From Brachionus rotundiformis (Eukaryota; Rotifera; Eurotatoria; Ploima; Brachionidae): a DNA stretch of 64,000 bases. The first letter of the stretch is position 1. Each line of letters begins with the position of its first letter. Under the pieces are notes generated by a model. The model saw only the letters and a list, made by a program, of their open reading frames with translations, did no database searches and was not told the DNA's origin. This document shows, piece by piece, positions 17,923 to 26,484 of this stretch. The translations under genes and the position numbers were made by a program. The DNA lies in the NCBI GenBank assembly GCA_016802295.1, contig JAESIW010000210.1, positions 496,001-560,000 of the forward strand, given 5' to 3'.

Positions 17923-18219
17923 TTAATTAATAAATTTTATGTCTTTAACACAATTAAAGCCTAAATACTTGTTAACACTAAGCAATATGTTAGATTTTTG
18001 GTGCAACATATTAACCAGCAGTACACTGTTTTTTACTTTAATAGTTAACACTGCTTGGTTTTTAGCGTTAAACTGCAACTTTATAGGAGCACAGTTAAAA
18101 GCAATATCGTTGCTTACAATTATACTCCAATCTTCTATTAATTTAAACAAATAAAAGCTTTTTTGTTGTATTATTGGATTACACAACGCTTTAACCGAAT
18201 TAAAAATATGGTTGTTCAT
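17923..18219 (-). CDS. dciA: DciA-like (DUF721) protein, putative replicative helicase loader
   Basis: 98 residues. The spacing of LIEDWSIIVSNDIAFNCAPIKLQF, then TIKVKNSVLLVNMLHQKSNILLSVNKYLG and a final V-K-D-I-K-F, matches the DUF721 pattern (Trp plus 'IV', a basic beta strand, an Ile-Asn helix and a closing strand). DciA loads DnaB in bacteria lacking DnaC or DnaI. The protein is at the short end of the family and similarity is by pattern only. It sits 8 bases after nagZ and 16 before aroQ. Confidence 0.6.
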   Translation of the reverse strand: MNNHIFNSVKALCNPIIQQKSFYLFKLIEDWSIIVSNDIAFNCAPIKLQFNAKNQAVLTIKVKNSVLLVNMLHQKSNILLSVNKYLGFNCVKDIKFIN

Positions 18220-18226
18220 AAAAATT

Positions 18227-19351
18227 TTACTTGTATAAATACTGTTGTTTTAATTTTATAATACGTACATAGGCTTCGTCAATTCTTTTTATATCTATTT
18301 TGCCAGAATTAACTGCATTGGTAATAATTTCTACGGCATCTTTTACAAAATTAGGGTTGTAATCGTCTATATTATTGCCATATAGTAAAATATCTGCACC
18401 GGCGTTAATTGCTAAAACCAGTGTATCTTGTAACGACCATAACTTGGTTATTGCCCCCATTTTTAAATCATCGGTAATAATAAGCCCTTGGTAGTTTAAT
18501 TGATTACGTAAAATATCGGTATTAAATATTTTAGATAAACTAGCTGGGTAGTTTTTATCTATATTGCGGTTTACCACGTGGGCTGTCATAACGGCATCTT
18601 TATAGCCATTATTTATTAAATCTTTGTATACGTTTAGTTCGTAACTTTGGTAAGATTGCGTTATATCTACAAAGCCTTGGTGGCTATCTGCACTAGAACT
18701 ACCGTGCCCTGGAAAGTGCTTTATAGAAGTAATAATATTGTTGTTATGCAAGCCTTTAATTGTGGCCGTGGCGTATTGTACCACTTTTTTAGGGTTGCTA
18801 CTAAACGAACGTTGCAATTTGCCTATTACCGGATTATTAGGGTTAACATTAACATCTACCACGGGCGAAAAATTAAAATTAATGCCATTGCTAGCAAGCA
18901 TTTTGCCTATACTATTGGCTTGATTATAAGCATTTTCTACCGAACCTTCGCCTATTTTTTGCGGAGAATCAAAATCGGTAAAACCATTTGCAGAAGATAA
19001 CCTAGCAACCAAACCGCCCTCTACATCGGCAGATATAAACAATTTAACTTTACTGTTTTTTTGCAAATTGCTAGCTAATTTTTTTAACTGCTTAGGGCTA
19101 GTTATGTTAGATTTACGTTGTTGGTTTAATGATTTATTAAATAAAATAATACCACCAACATGGTATTTATTAATGTATTCTGCTACTTCTTTATTGTAGG
19201 TTTCTCCGCTAAAGCCTACCAGTAGCATTTGCCCTATTTTTTCTTGCAAAGGCACATTTTGTGGGTTTAACCAATTGTTATTAAATTTGTTAACGCCTGC
19301 GTAAGTAATACTAAAAACTAACATTAAAGTTAAGTAGATATATTTTTTCAT
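18227..19351 (-). CDS. nagZ: exported beta-N-acetylglucosaminidase (GH3, NagZ-type)
   Basis: GH3 glycosidase that removes GlcNAc from muropeptides or GlcNAc-MurNAc. 374 residues. The catalytic dyad loop is KHFPGHGSSSADSHQG (His and Asp acid/base) and the nucleophile region ITDDLKMGAI has its two Asp at residues 294-295. The first 18-19 residues (MKKYIYLTLMLVFSITYA) form a clear signal peptide with an A-x-A-like end. Enterobacterial NagZ is cytosolic, so this one should act in the periplasm or outside, as in Bacillus. Product MurNAc could then be taken in by the MurP/MurQ genes at 25-27 kb. The gene follows neuA by 27 bases. Confidence 0.85.
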   Translation of the reverse strand: MKKYIYLTLMLVFSITYAGVNKFNNNWLNPQNVPLQEKIGQMLLVGFSGETYNKEVAEYINKYHVGGIILFNKSLNQQRKSNITSPKQLKKLASNLQKNSKVKLFISADVEGGLVARLSSANGFTDFDSPQKIGEGSVENAYNQANSIGKMLASNGINFNFSPVVDVNVNPNNPVIGKLQRSFSSNPKKVVQYATATIKGLHNNNIITSIKHFPGHGSSSADSHQGFVDITQSYQSYELNVYKDLINNGYKDAVMTAHVVNRNIDKNYPASLSKIFNTDILRNQLNYQGLIITDDLKMGAITKLWSLQDTLVLAINAGADILLYGNNIDDYNPNFVKDAVEIITNAVNSGKIDIKRIDEAYVRIIKLKQQYLYK

Positions 19352-19378
19352 AATTAGTTTCCTGTGTTTGTGTTGTTA

Positions 19379-20068
19379 TTAATTTGTGGGTATGGGATTA
19401 TATTTTTGCATTAGTATTTCTGCTATTGTCCAGTCTATTTCTTCGTCTATTTCTAATGCGGTGTATTCGGGCATTTTAAACACACCTATGGGTGCGGTTA
19501 AACGATTTTTATTTTGCAAAATATTGCTAATTTTGTTAATATAAAAAGCTCCGTTTTCTTGGTAAACCCCTGCAAAGTCTTGCCTTCTGGGGCGTTGTTG
19601 GTAGTTGTAATTAATAGCGCTACCGTTGTTGTTCCAAAAAAAACGTTTGCTAAGTGTTGCTGTAAGCACACTGCTGTAGTTGTTGCTGTGTAAAAAATTA
19701 ATTGCGTTATTAATGTGTGCAGATGTGGTAAAAATAGAGGTAGCTTGGGCAAAAACCAAATAATCTTGCGGATTATGCACGCTTTTTGTATTTTGCAAAT
19801 ATTCTAAAATTACGCTTTCGCTACTGGCGGTATCGGTGGCGTTTTGTGGATTGCGTTGGTAAATACTAACTTTAGAAAAATTAAAGCTATTAACCACATT
19901 GGCTATTTGCTGGCTATCGGTAGCCACTATAACTTGGCTGCAAATGCTATTTTGCAAAGCATATAAGCTATAAAAACAAAGCGGGTGTGCATTAATAGGC
20001 TTAATGTTTTTTAACGGAATAGATTTAGAACCTCCCCTTAACGGAACAAAACCAATATAATTACACAC
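19379..20068 (-). CDS. neuA: CMP-nonulosonate (sialic-acid-type) cytidylyltransferase
   Basis: Activates a nonulosonic acid with CTP. 229 residues, normal for the single-domain enzyme. VPLRGGSKSIPLKNIK (8-23) matches the nucleotide-binding RxGSKxIxxKN motif. VIVATDSQQIA follows and the late EIDEEIDWTIAEIL supplies the metal-binding Asp region. The start is GTG at 20068, supported by AAGAGG just upstream; an ATG is not available in a better place. The actual sugar (Neu5Ac, legionaminic or pseudaminic acid) cannot be read from sequence. It overlaps the transcriptional context of neuB, 11 bases upstream. Confidence 0.85.
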   Translation of the reverse strand: MCNYIGFVPLRGGSKSIPLKNIKPINAHPLCFYSLYALQNSICSQVIVATDSQQIANVVNSFNFSKVSIYQRNPQNATDTASSESVILEYLQNTKSVHNPQDYLVFAQATSIFTTSAHINNAINFLHSNNYSSVLTATLSKRFFWNNNGSAINYNYQQRPRRQDFAGVYQENGAFYINKISNILQNKNRLTAPIGVFKMPEYTALEIDEEIDWTIAEILMQKYNPIPTN

Positions 20069-20079
20069 CGTAACCTCTT

Positions 20080-20952
20080 TTATTTTTTGTATTTTAATTT
20101 ATCTCTTTGTACTTGTTCTATATCTAAAACTTCTTGCTTTTTGTAGGTTAAAGCAAGGTGTGTGGCGTGTAGGTCTCGGCATAGTTTTTGCATTCCAGCA
20201 AATTCTAACGAAGCCGCATGATCCGTACCTTTCCACGTTCTATCTTTAGTAAAATGACGCTCTATATAAACGCCCCCTAAAGTATAAGCCGCAACATCTA
20301 CCGCTATACCTAAATGGTGCCCAGAAAAACCAATTTCTTTTACTCGGTTGCCGTAAGTATTTTTTAATCTGGTAATTTCTAGTAACGAAATATCTTCAAA
20401 CGGAACAGGATACCCAGAAGTACAAGCATATATAACTAATCTAGATTTTGCCTGCTCGGTTTCTTCAAAAAACTTAACTACCTCTTCTTCTTCGGCTTGG
20501 GTGGTCATTCCAAAAGAAATATGTACATCGCCTTGGTAGTTGTCTCTAACTAATTTTAGCATATCAAAATGGTTATTAGTAGCAGAAGGTATTTTTAAAA
20601 ACGGAGGATTTAGCTCTATCATTTCTTTAGCACTGGTTAAATCCCAAACCGATGTAGTGTACTGTATACCTATACTTTTAGCGTAGATTTGTAACTCTTT
20701 ATGCTGAGATGCGTTTAGCTCTAAAAACTCTCTGTGTTCGCCGTATGTATTACCGTAAGAATTAGCCGGATTTGGATGCGGAGCATTATACTGTGCCGGT
20801 GGCGTAGATTCTTTAGGGCAACGTTTTTGAAACTTAGCAAAATCTGCGCCTGCATTTTTTGCTAGCAACACTAGTTCTTTGGCTATATCTAAGCTACCTT
20901 TGTGGTTGCCACCAATTTCCGCTATAATTACAGGTTTTTTATATGCTGTCAT
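20080..20952 (-). CDS. neuB: nonulosonic acid synthase, NANS-like, without SAF domain
   Basis: Condenses PEP with a ManNAc-type sugar. 290 residues form the TIM barrel: EIGGNHKGSLDIA (metal and PEP region), AKFQKR, LKIPSATNNHF, YACTSGYPVPFEDISLLE, then GFSGHHLGIA and ERHFTKDRTWKGTDHAASLE. The SGH ... ERHxT ... TWKGxDHxASLE signature is closer, from memory of the family, to animal-type NANS (which uses ManNAc-6-P) than to NeuB (SDHT, EKHFT). Family members usually run to about 340-360 residues with a C-terminal SAF/antifreeze-like domain; this protein stops where the barrel ends. AAGGAG ribosome binding site. One base after the predicted sialyltransferase. Confidence 0.85.
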   Translation of the reverse strand: MTAYKKPVIIAEIGGNHKGSLDIAKELVLLAKNAGADFAKFQKRCPKESTPPAQYNAPHPNPANSYGNTYGEHREFLELNASQHKELQIYAKSIGIQYTTSVWDLTSAKEMIELNPPFLKIPSATNNHFDMLKLVRDNYQGDVHISFGMTTQAEEEEVVKFFEETEQAKSRLVIYACTSGYPVPFEDISLLEITRLKNTYGNRVKEIGFSGHHLGIAVDVAAYTLGGVYIERHFTKDRTWKGTDHAASLEFAGMQKLCRDLHATHLALTYKKQEVLDIEQVQRDKLKYKK

Positions 20953-22023
20953 TTAGTTCTCCTTAACACATTTAGTTACAATAAGCATTTTTACAAAAAA
21001 GTTAAATAAAATATTTTTAGTTTTAAATATTTTACTAACATCCCTATTTGTATCTATTGTAACACAATTTATATAATTAATGTTGTATTTTATTAGTAAC
21101 GCCGTTAATGTTGGGTAAAAAGACCACAGGTTCTCTCGTAATTTAAGCATTTTTAAACAACTAAATGCAGGTATGTTGTATAAATAGTTTATAGATAATA
21201 ACGAAGTTGAATACACAGAAAAAACCTTGCTAATTGGCACATTAAAGCGTATAGATTCTGCCGCAACAGGGTTGTTTATTACCACAACGTTGGCTATGCT
21301 AGTGTATTTAGCTATATAATTTAGTAAATTTACTTTAGCTTTAGGGTGTTGTTTAAAAATTACCACATAATTATTATTTTGTAGTTGGTTAATTTTACTA
21401 GCATATAATTTGGCTAGTTGGTTAAATTTACGTTTATTATTTTGGTAGTAATACTGTGGTAGCATTAAGCAGTATTTTTTATTATTGTTAGGGGTAATAT
21501 TTATAGTAACGGTGTTTTTACTAAAAATATTTAATAAATTTTGCTTATTAATAATGTTAACCTTGGCTTTAGCTAAATAATAGTTTAAATAATTATTTAG
21601 TAAATTATAGCCTATGTAGTAACTATTATATATGCTAAGTAAATAATTAAGTTTTTTATTAAAAAGTGGTTTTATGTAAGAAAACAAGCCTTCTTCGTAA
21701 AATATAAAGTTAGCTAGTGGATATATTTTTTTTAAAACTGTATAAATTTTTACGGTACTAGAATTAACTGGCAAATAAATATTGCTACAATTTGTTACAT
21801 ATTGGGTAAATTGATTTTGCTTAAAGCCAAATTTTTGTTTAAAATAAAACCAACTTAAACATTTAGTGTTATTAATTAAATTAGCATAATTAACATTAGC
21901 ATAGGCACTATTGCGTTGGTTTTTTAAATATGCAACCAATATATTATTACCTTGGTTAATATTAGGCAAACTGGCAACTACAGAAAGTGTATAAACACCA
22001 TTAAAAAAAATTAAATTTGCCAT
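20953..22023 (-). CDS. predicted sialyltransferase (polysialyltransferase-like, GT38/GT52 type)
   Basis: 356 residues, very rich in Asn, Ile, Leu and Tyr, with no clear membrane segments. The three short motifs shared by bacterial sialyltransferases occur in the right order and spacing: D/E-D/E-G as EEG at 110-112 (FYEEGLFSY), HP at 226-227 (FKQHPKA) and S/T-S/T at 272-274 (YSTSLL). In GT38/GT52 enzymes the first supplies the base and HP binds CMP-sialic acid. It is followed at once by neuB and neuA, so donor synthesis and transfer are linked. Overall similarity is not otherwise recognisable, so the acceptor (LPS, capsule or protein) is unknown. Confidence 0.6.
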   Translation of the reverse strand: MANLIFFNGVYTLSVVASLPNINQGNNILVAYLKNQRNSAYANVNYANLINNTKCLSWFYFKQKFGFKQNQFTQYVTNCSNIYLPVNSSTVKIYTVLKKIYPLANFIFYEEGLFSYIKPLFNKKLNYLLSIYNSYYIGYNLLNNYLNYYLAKAKVNIINKQNLLNIFSKNTVTINITPNNNKKYCLMLPQYYYQNNKRKFNQLAKLYASKINQLQNNNYVVIFKQHPKAKVNLLNYIAKYTSIANVVVINNPVAAESIRFNVPISKVFSVYSTSLLSINYLYNIPAFSCLKMLKLRENLWSFYPTLTALLIKYNINYINCVTIDTNRDVSKIFKTKNILFNFFVKMLIVTKCVKEN

Positions 22024-22058
22024 TTAGTTTTAAACAAACTTATAGTTTAAATTAAATA

Positions 22059-23519
22059 TTAAAACCAAGCAACGTAATAAGGTATACCAACGCCTAAGCT
22101 AATTAAAGTTAAAAAACCAAATACAAAAGGGTTACCTACAATTATATCGCTAAAAGATTTACTGCTATCCATTACGTTATCAAATCTGTTAACTGGAGTT
22201 TTGTGATATTCTGTAACTTTTTTAACGCTTTGTAATTCGGTATATACGGCACGTTTAATTTTTTTAGGCACGCCTTGTAAATACGGAACATAGTATTTTA
22301 CCCTGCGGTTAGGCAAAGGCACTACTATTGCATTTTTTGGAGTACTTAGTATAATGTTAGACTTAATATACATTTTTTCTTGGTTTACAAAATACGCACC
22401 ATCAAAATTTAAGCTAGAAAACTTAAACCTAACATCCCCTGCTTGCCAAGAAAAATCTGAATTAGCAATTAAATTTTTACCTATTAAATTTTTATTTTGC
22501 ACCACATAAGCATAGTAATTAGAATTTATAATATCGCCGTCTTCTAAAGATTTTATAACCTCAATTACTTCGCCTGTAGCAATATCTTCCCACAAACCTT
22601 CGCCTTTTTTAGCTGCGTTGGTAACATATTTTAGGTAAGCTTTTTGTAAATCTATTTTACCTTTTTTAGTTTTTGGCAAGTCTTCGGTTTTTAGATATTC
22701 TGCCCAAGTAGCGGTTTTTAATAACTCGTTGGTAGAATCGCTTGCATTGTTTTCTAGTATACTATCTAAAATACTTTGTTTAGCGTCTGATGTTCCTAAA
22801 AACACAATATCATAGGTATAGTTTTTATCATCCGGATTGTAAAAAGCTTTGTAAACTACTACGCCAGCACCTACATAGTTGGCTAAATTTTTAACTTGCG
22901 TTGCCGTAATTGGTTTGTTATAAACAAAAATAGATCTAGCCAATGGGGTAGCGTTAAATGGTAAAGATGTTGCGTGTACTAAAGTATCTGTTAGCAAAGG
23001 TATTTCGCTAATTATATATGGTTGGTTATTACCTACGCCTAAATCTATTTGTGTTGCACTTTCTGTTTGGTTGGCGTTAGATTCGCTTTCTGCGTTATTA
23101 TTTTGCACTACAGAAGCACTAACAGAAGGGTTTTTAGCCAGTACATAATTATTGTATGTTTCTAAGTATTTAACAAAAGCCACAAATAAGCCTTTATTTA
23201 CGCCAGAGTTTGCATCGTATATAAAATCATCTTCATTGGCGGTTTCTATAGTTACTTCTTGGGTTGCTTCTGCTAAACTTTCTTGTTCTGTTGGCTCTTC
23301 TGCCACTGCCTGTATGTCGTTTTTAATGTTGGTGGTATCTTCTTCTACTGCTTCTGTGTCTGTTTCTTGTGCAGTGTTTTCATTACCGTTAGTACCTGTA
23401 TTTTCTGTGTTTTCTGCCGTTACAGATGTATCTGCATTAGCTGGTGTGTTTTTACTAAACATACCGCAAGAAGCCACAAAAAATATTAACAAAACTAGTA
23501 GTGCGTTATTTAATCTCAT
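22059..23519 (-). CDS. large unrecognised lipoprotein
   Basis: 486 residues. Lipoprotein signal LLVLLIFFVASCGMF with lipid-attachment Cys at residue 18. Residues 25-100 are a low-complexity Asn/Thr/Glu-rich stretch, likely an extended linker, and 125-160 is similar. The rest looks folded (PFNATPLARSIFVYNKPITATQ, then a Lys-rich region, and the strand-rich FKFSSLNFDGAYFVNQEKMYIKS...). It ends with a hydrophobic C-terminus (VFGFLTLISLGVGIPYYVAWF). I do not recognise a family. It is the first gene upstream of the sialyltransferase, 35 bases away, suggesting an envelope role connected with the surface sugar. No function is claimed. Confidence 0.7.
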   Translation of the reverse strand: MRLNNALLVLLIFFVASCGMFSKNTPANADTSVTAENTENTGTNGNENTAQETDTEAVEEDTTNIKNDIQAVAEEPTEQESLAEATQEVTIETANEDDFIYDANSGVNKGLFVAFVKYLETYNNYVLAKNPSVSASVVQNNNAESESNANQTESATQIDLGVGNNQPYIISEIPLLTDTLVHATSLPFNATPLARSIFVYNKPITATQVKNLANYVGAGVVVYKAFYNPDDKNYTYDIVFLGTSDAKQSILDSILENNASDSTNELLKTATWAEYLKTEDLPKTKKGKIDLQKAYLKYVTNAAKKGEGLWEDIATGEVIEVIKSLEDGDIINSNYYAYVVQNKNLIGKNLIANSDFSWQAGDVRFKFSSLNFDGAYFVNQEKMYIKSNIILSTPKNAIVVPLPNRRVKYYVPYLQGVPKKIKRAVYTELQSVKKVTEYHKTPVNRFDNVMDSSKSFSDIIVGNPFVFGFLTLISLGVGIPYYVAWF

Positions 23520-23671
23520 TTATTAACCTATTAAAACACAAATAAAATGTTTACTAAAATAAAACTTTAGTACTATTATAAAAATAATATACCATAAAAA
23601 CAATTAAATAAAAAGTATATTAATGCTATAATTTAATTATAACATTAATATATAAAACATCAAATAATAAA

Positions 23672-24265
23672 ATGCTTAATACAAATTTTTTAAATATGCA
23701 AGATATTCTGTACGTATGCGTTAAATTTATTGCTAATAACAACCAGTGGGTAGGTGTAAATTTTAATTACAATAGTTTTAATTTTAATAGTAAATCTATA
23801 AATTTTAATAACAATGTTTTAGTTAATTTAAATGCTAGCCGTACTTTTTTAGATCCATTTGTGGCTTATAAAACTTTAGTAATAATGGCAGATAATAAAA
23901 ACACTATTTACATTAACGCCAACAACTTATTAAGCCACAATGTGTTTACTTTTGAATTTAGCGTTAAAAACACAAATTACAATAATTTATTAAGTACTTG
24001 TGGTGTAGATTTAAACCATAATTTGCAAGCAGAACTTGTGCAAGCTTTAACCAGCATAGGCGTAAATGTAGTTAGTTTTTATACACATGCAACGCCTGCA
24101 GAAAGTGTAAATACTATTAACATTGCAGTTAGCCAAAATAATGTACAAAATATAGATAACATTGTAAAAACACGTTATGCTATAGCGTGGGTTTGTAATT
24201 TATATAAAGTAGATATACACAACGCTAACCAAATATTTACTTGCAGTTTATTACAAAGCAATTAA
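23672..24265 (+). CDS. hypothetical protein, possibly an ACT-domain remnant
   Basis: 197 residues, Asn-rich, a lone plus-strand gene between two minus-strand runs. No signal peptide or membrane segment. No ribosome binding site is visible; a TATAAT lies about 40 bases upstream (23627-23632) without a clear -35. Residues about 115-170 (LSTCGVDLNHNLQAELV...LTSIGVNVVSFYTH...NTINIAVSQNNVQNIDNIV) follow the beta-alpha-beta-beta-alpha-beta rhythm of an ACT domain such as the C-terminal regulatory part of aspartokinase, but no kinase part is present. It could be a decayed regulatory domain or an unrelated protein. Low certainty about function, moderate that it is coding. Confidence 0.5.
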   Translation: MLNTNFLNMQDILYVCVKFIANNNQWVGVNFNYNSFNFNSKSINFNNNVLVNLNASRTFLDPFVAYKTLVIMADNKNTIYINANNLLSHNVFTFEFSVKNTNYNNLLSTCGVDLNHNLQAELVQALTSIGVNVVSFYTHATPAESVNTINIAVSQNNVQNIDNIVKTRYAIAWVCNLYKVDIHNANQIFTCSLLQSN

Positions 24266-24324
24266 TATATAAAAATTATACATTGTGGCAAAAGTTAGTT
24301 AGTTAACGGCCTACAATAATTTAT

Positions 24325-25107
24325 TTATTTAATGCTATCTATAACATCGCCTACTAGGTTTACCATAAAGTTGGCTTGGGCTTTAACGTGTTCTTTAGCG
24401 GTGCTTATTACAAACGAATTACTAAATTCGTTAAACATAGAAATATCGTTTTCGTTGTCACCTACTACGTAAACATTGTTAGGGTTAATGTTATATTTAT
24501 TTACAATAGAGCGTATAGCCTTACCTTTTGAACTATTTTTGTTTAGTACTTCTAGCAGGTAGGTGTTGGTCATTACTGCGGTGTAGTTGCTAAAGTGTTT
24601 GTTAACGTAATCTTGCACTACTTTTAAGTAGTCTGTATCGTAACATAATAATAATATTACGGTTGGCGAAATATCGTTGCCAATTTTTTGTGCTAAATTG
24701 GGCTCTACAACCGAAACATCTTCAAACTCTGCAAAATAAGTACCTACCCTTGGCTTAGTTAAATAGCGGTTGTAAACGCTAGAAACTTCTACCGTAATTT
24801 TGTTAGTATCTAAGCTAAATAAATAATCTACTAAAGGTTTAAGATTTGTTTGCTCTAAATAATCGGTATAAATAATTTGGTTGTTTTTATTAAATACAAT
24901 GGTGCCGTTTTGGCTAATTCTATAGTCTACATCTACTTTTAGGTGGTTGCTAATTAAGTGTTTAATGTCGCCATCTATTCTGCCAGAAGCTAAATAAAAT
25001 TTATTACCTTTGGCTATAAACTCTTTTATTTTGGTTAAAGTAGTTTCGTCTATTTTGTGGTTTTGTAGTAAAGTGCCGTCTATGTCGCTAAATAAGTGTT
25101 TTACCAT
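24325..25107 (-). CDS. Cof-type HAD phosphatase
   Basis: 260 residues. Motif I is FSDIDGTLLQNH (6-17), motif II LASGRIDGD near residue 40, the motif III Lys in SSKGKAI near 190 and motif IV VVGDNENDISMF near 213. A C2-type cap lies between motifs II and III. The Cof/YidA group dephosphorylates sugar phosphates. It starts 17 bases after murP and is likely transcribed with murQ-murP, so a sugar phosphate from MurNAc/GlcNAc metabolism is a reasonable substrate. A Neu5Ac-9-phosphate-like substrate, which a NANS-type synthase would make, is another possibility. Confidence 0.85.
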   Translation of the reverse strand: MVKHLFSDIDGTLLQNHKIDETTLTKIKEFIAKGNKFYLASGRIDGDIKHLISNHLKVDVDYRISQNGTIVFNKNNQIIYTDYLEQTNLKPLVDYLFSLDTNKITVEVSSVYNRYLTKPRVGTYFAEFEDVSVVEPNLAQKIGNDISPTVILLLCYDTDYLKVVQDYVNKHFSNYTAVMTNTYLLEVLNKNSSKGKAIRSIVNKYNINPNNVYVVGDNENDISMFNEFSNSFVISTAKEHVKAQANFMVNLVGDVIDSIK

Positions 25108-25124
25108 GTTTTATCACAATCCTT

Positions 25125-26477
25125 TTATATTTTTGAGTCATCTATTTTAATAAAATAAGTAAATAAAAAACCAAATAGATATGCCGTTATTATACCATAT
25201 AAATAGTACATTATAAAACCATTATTTACAGCTAATAACAAAGGTAACCCAGAAATTCCTAAACTAACGGCCCCTACTTTAAAAAATGCAATTACCGCCC
25301 CTCCCATTGCTCCGCCTAGGCATGCGGTTATAAAGGGTTTACCTAAAGGTAAGGTTACGCCGTAAATTAGCGGTTCGCCAACACCTAAAATACCCACAGG
25401 AAGAGCCGTTTTAATAATTTTTTTTAAACGTGCATTTTTAGTTTTTAATAATACGGCAAAGCTTGCTCCTACCTGCCCTGCACCTGCCATAGCTAAAATA
25501 GGAAACAAAGGAGTATAACCAATATCTTGAATTAACTGAAAATGTATAGGAATTAAAGCTTGATGAAGCCCTGTCATTACTATGGGTAAAAAGGTGCCGG
25601 CCAATAAAAAACCAGCAAAGGCTCCACCGTTTTGTAAACCATATATACTAGCAGTAGCAATTGCGTTGGCAATTACCCCACCTATTGGCTGAATAACAAC
25701 TATAGCCACTATACCAGATACTAATACCGTTATTAAAGGTATTAATATTAAATCTAAAGCTCCAGATATGTACTTTTTTAGTTTTTTTTCTACTAAGCAG
25801 GCAAAATACACTACTAAAATTACCGAAATTATACCGCCTCTGGCAGGAACTAATTGTTGCCCTAAAATGGTTATATTGCTTAATGCAGGGGATGTTAAAA
25901 TAGCAGCCATAGTAACCCCTATAGCAACAGAGCCACCAAACACTCTGGCCGCAGTAAAACCCACAGCTATAGATAATACAGCAAAAAACGAACTACCAAA
26001 TGTAGAAATTAAATTAATATAATTAGGATAGTTAGTATATAAAGATGGAAATAAACTGGAGTTTTTTAATAAATTAGAAATTCCTAATAAAAAACCAGAA
26101 GCAATTAATGCTGGTATTAGTGGTACAAAAATATCTGCTAGTTGTTTTAACACCACACTAAAAGAAACTTTATATTTTTGCTTAACTTGTTGCTTTACAT
26201 TATTAGCAGAGTTAAACGTATTATCTGCGTTAATTGCGTGTAATTGTTTTTTTATGCTACTAACTATATTTGCAGGTTTACCTGGGCCTACTATTATTTG
26301 CAACTGCCCTGCAACTTCTACCACGCCTATAACTGTGTTAATTTTTTTTAAATCTACAATATTGGCTATACTATTATTATACAAACTTATGCGTACTCTT
26401 GTCATACAATTTTCTATGCTTTTAATATTACTTAAACCGCCAATATTTTGTATTATTTGTGTTGCTACGTTTTCCAT
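25125..26477 (-). CDS. murP: PTS EIIBC component, probably N-acetylmuramic acid specific
   Basis: 450 residues. The N-terminal EIIB domain has phosphorylated Cys24 in ENCMTRVRISL. The rest is the EIIC membrane domain with about ten segments and the conserved GVGEPLIYGVTLPLGKPFI loop. No EIIA domain is fused, as in MurP of E. coli, so phosphate must come from a separate EIIA of the Glc type. Directly 8 bases after murQ, which gives the substrate assignment: MurNAc is imported as MurNAc-6-P for the etherase. Without murQ next door it could equally be a sucrose/trehalose-type permease. PTS sugar permeases are uncommon in alphaproteobacteria. Confidence 0.8.
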   Translation of the reverse strand: MENVATQIIQNIGGLSNIKSIENCMTRVRISLYNNSIANIVDLKKINTVIGVVEVAGQLQIIVGPGKPANIVSSIKKQLHAINADNTFNSANNVKQQVKQKYKVSFSVVLKQLADIFVPLIPALIASGFLLGISNLLKNSSLFPSLYTNYPNYINLISTFGSSFFAVLSIAVGFTAARVFGGSVAIGVTMAAILTSPALSNITILGQQLVPARGGIISVILVVYFACLVEKKLKKYISGALDLILIPLITVLVSGIVAIVVIQPIGGVIANAIATASIYGLQNGGAFAGFLLAGTFLPIVMTGLHQALIPIHFQLIQDIGYTPLFPILAMAGAGQVGASFAVLLKTKNARLKKIIKTALPVGILGVGEPLIYGVTLPLGKPFITACLGGAMGGAVIAFFKVGAVSLGISGLPLLLAVNNGFIMYYLYGIITAYLFGFLFTYFIKIDDSKI

Positions 26478-26484
26478 AAAATAA

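Noticed and set aside
18227..19351. Beta-glucosidase of GH3
   Set aside because: Length and the KHFPGHG-DSH loop fit the short NagZ group; long GH3 glucosidases have an extra domain.
24325..25107. MupP-type MurNAc-6-P phosphatase beside murP
   Set aside because: The protein is of Cof type with a large cap, and murQ already provides the route for MurNAc-6-P; context alone does not name the substrate.
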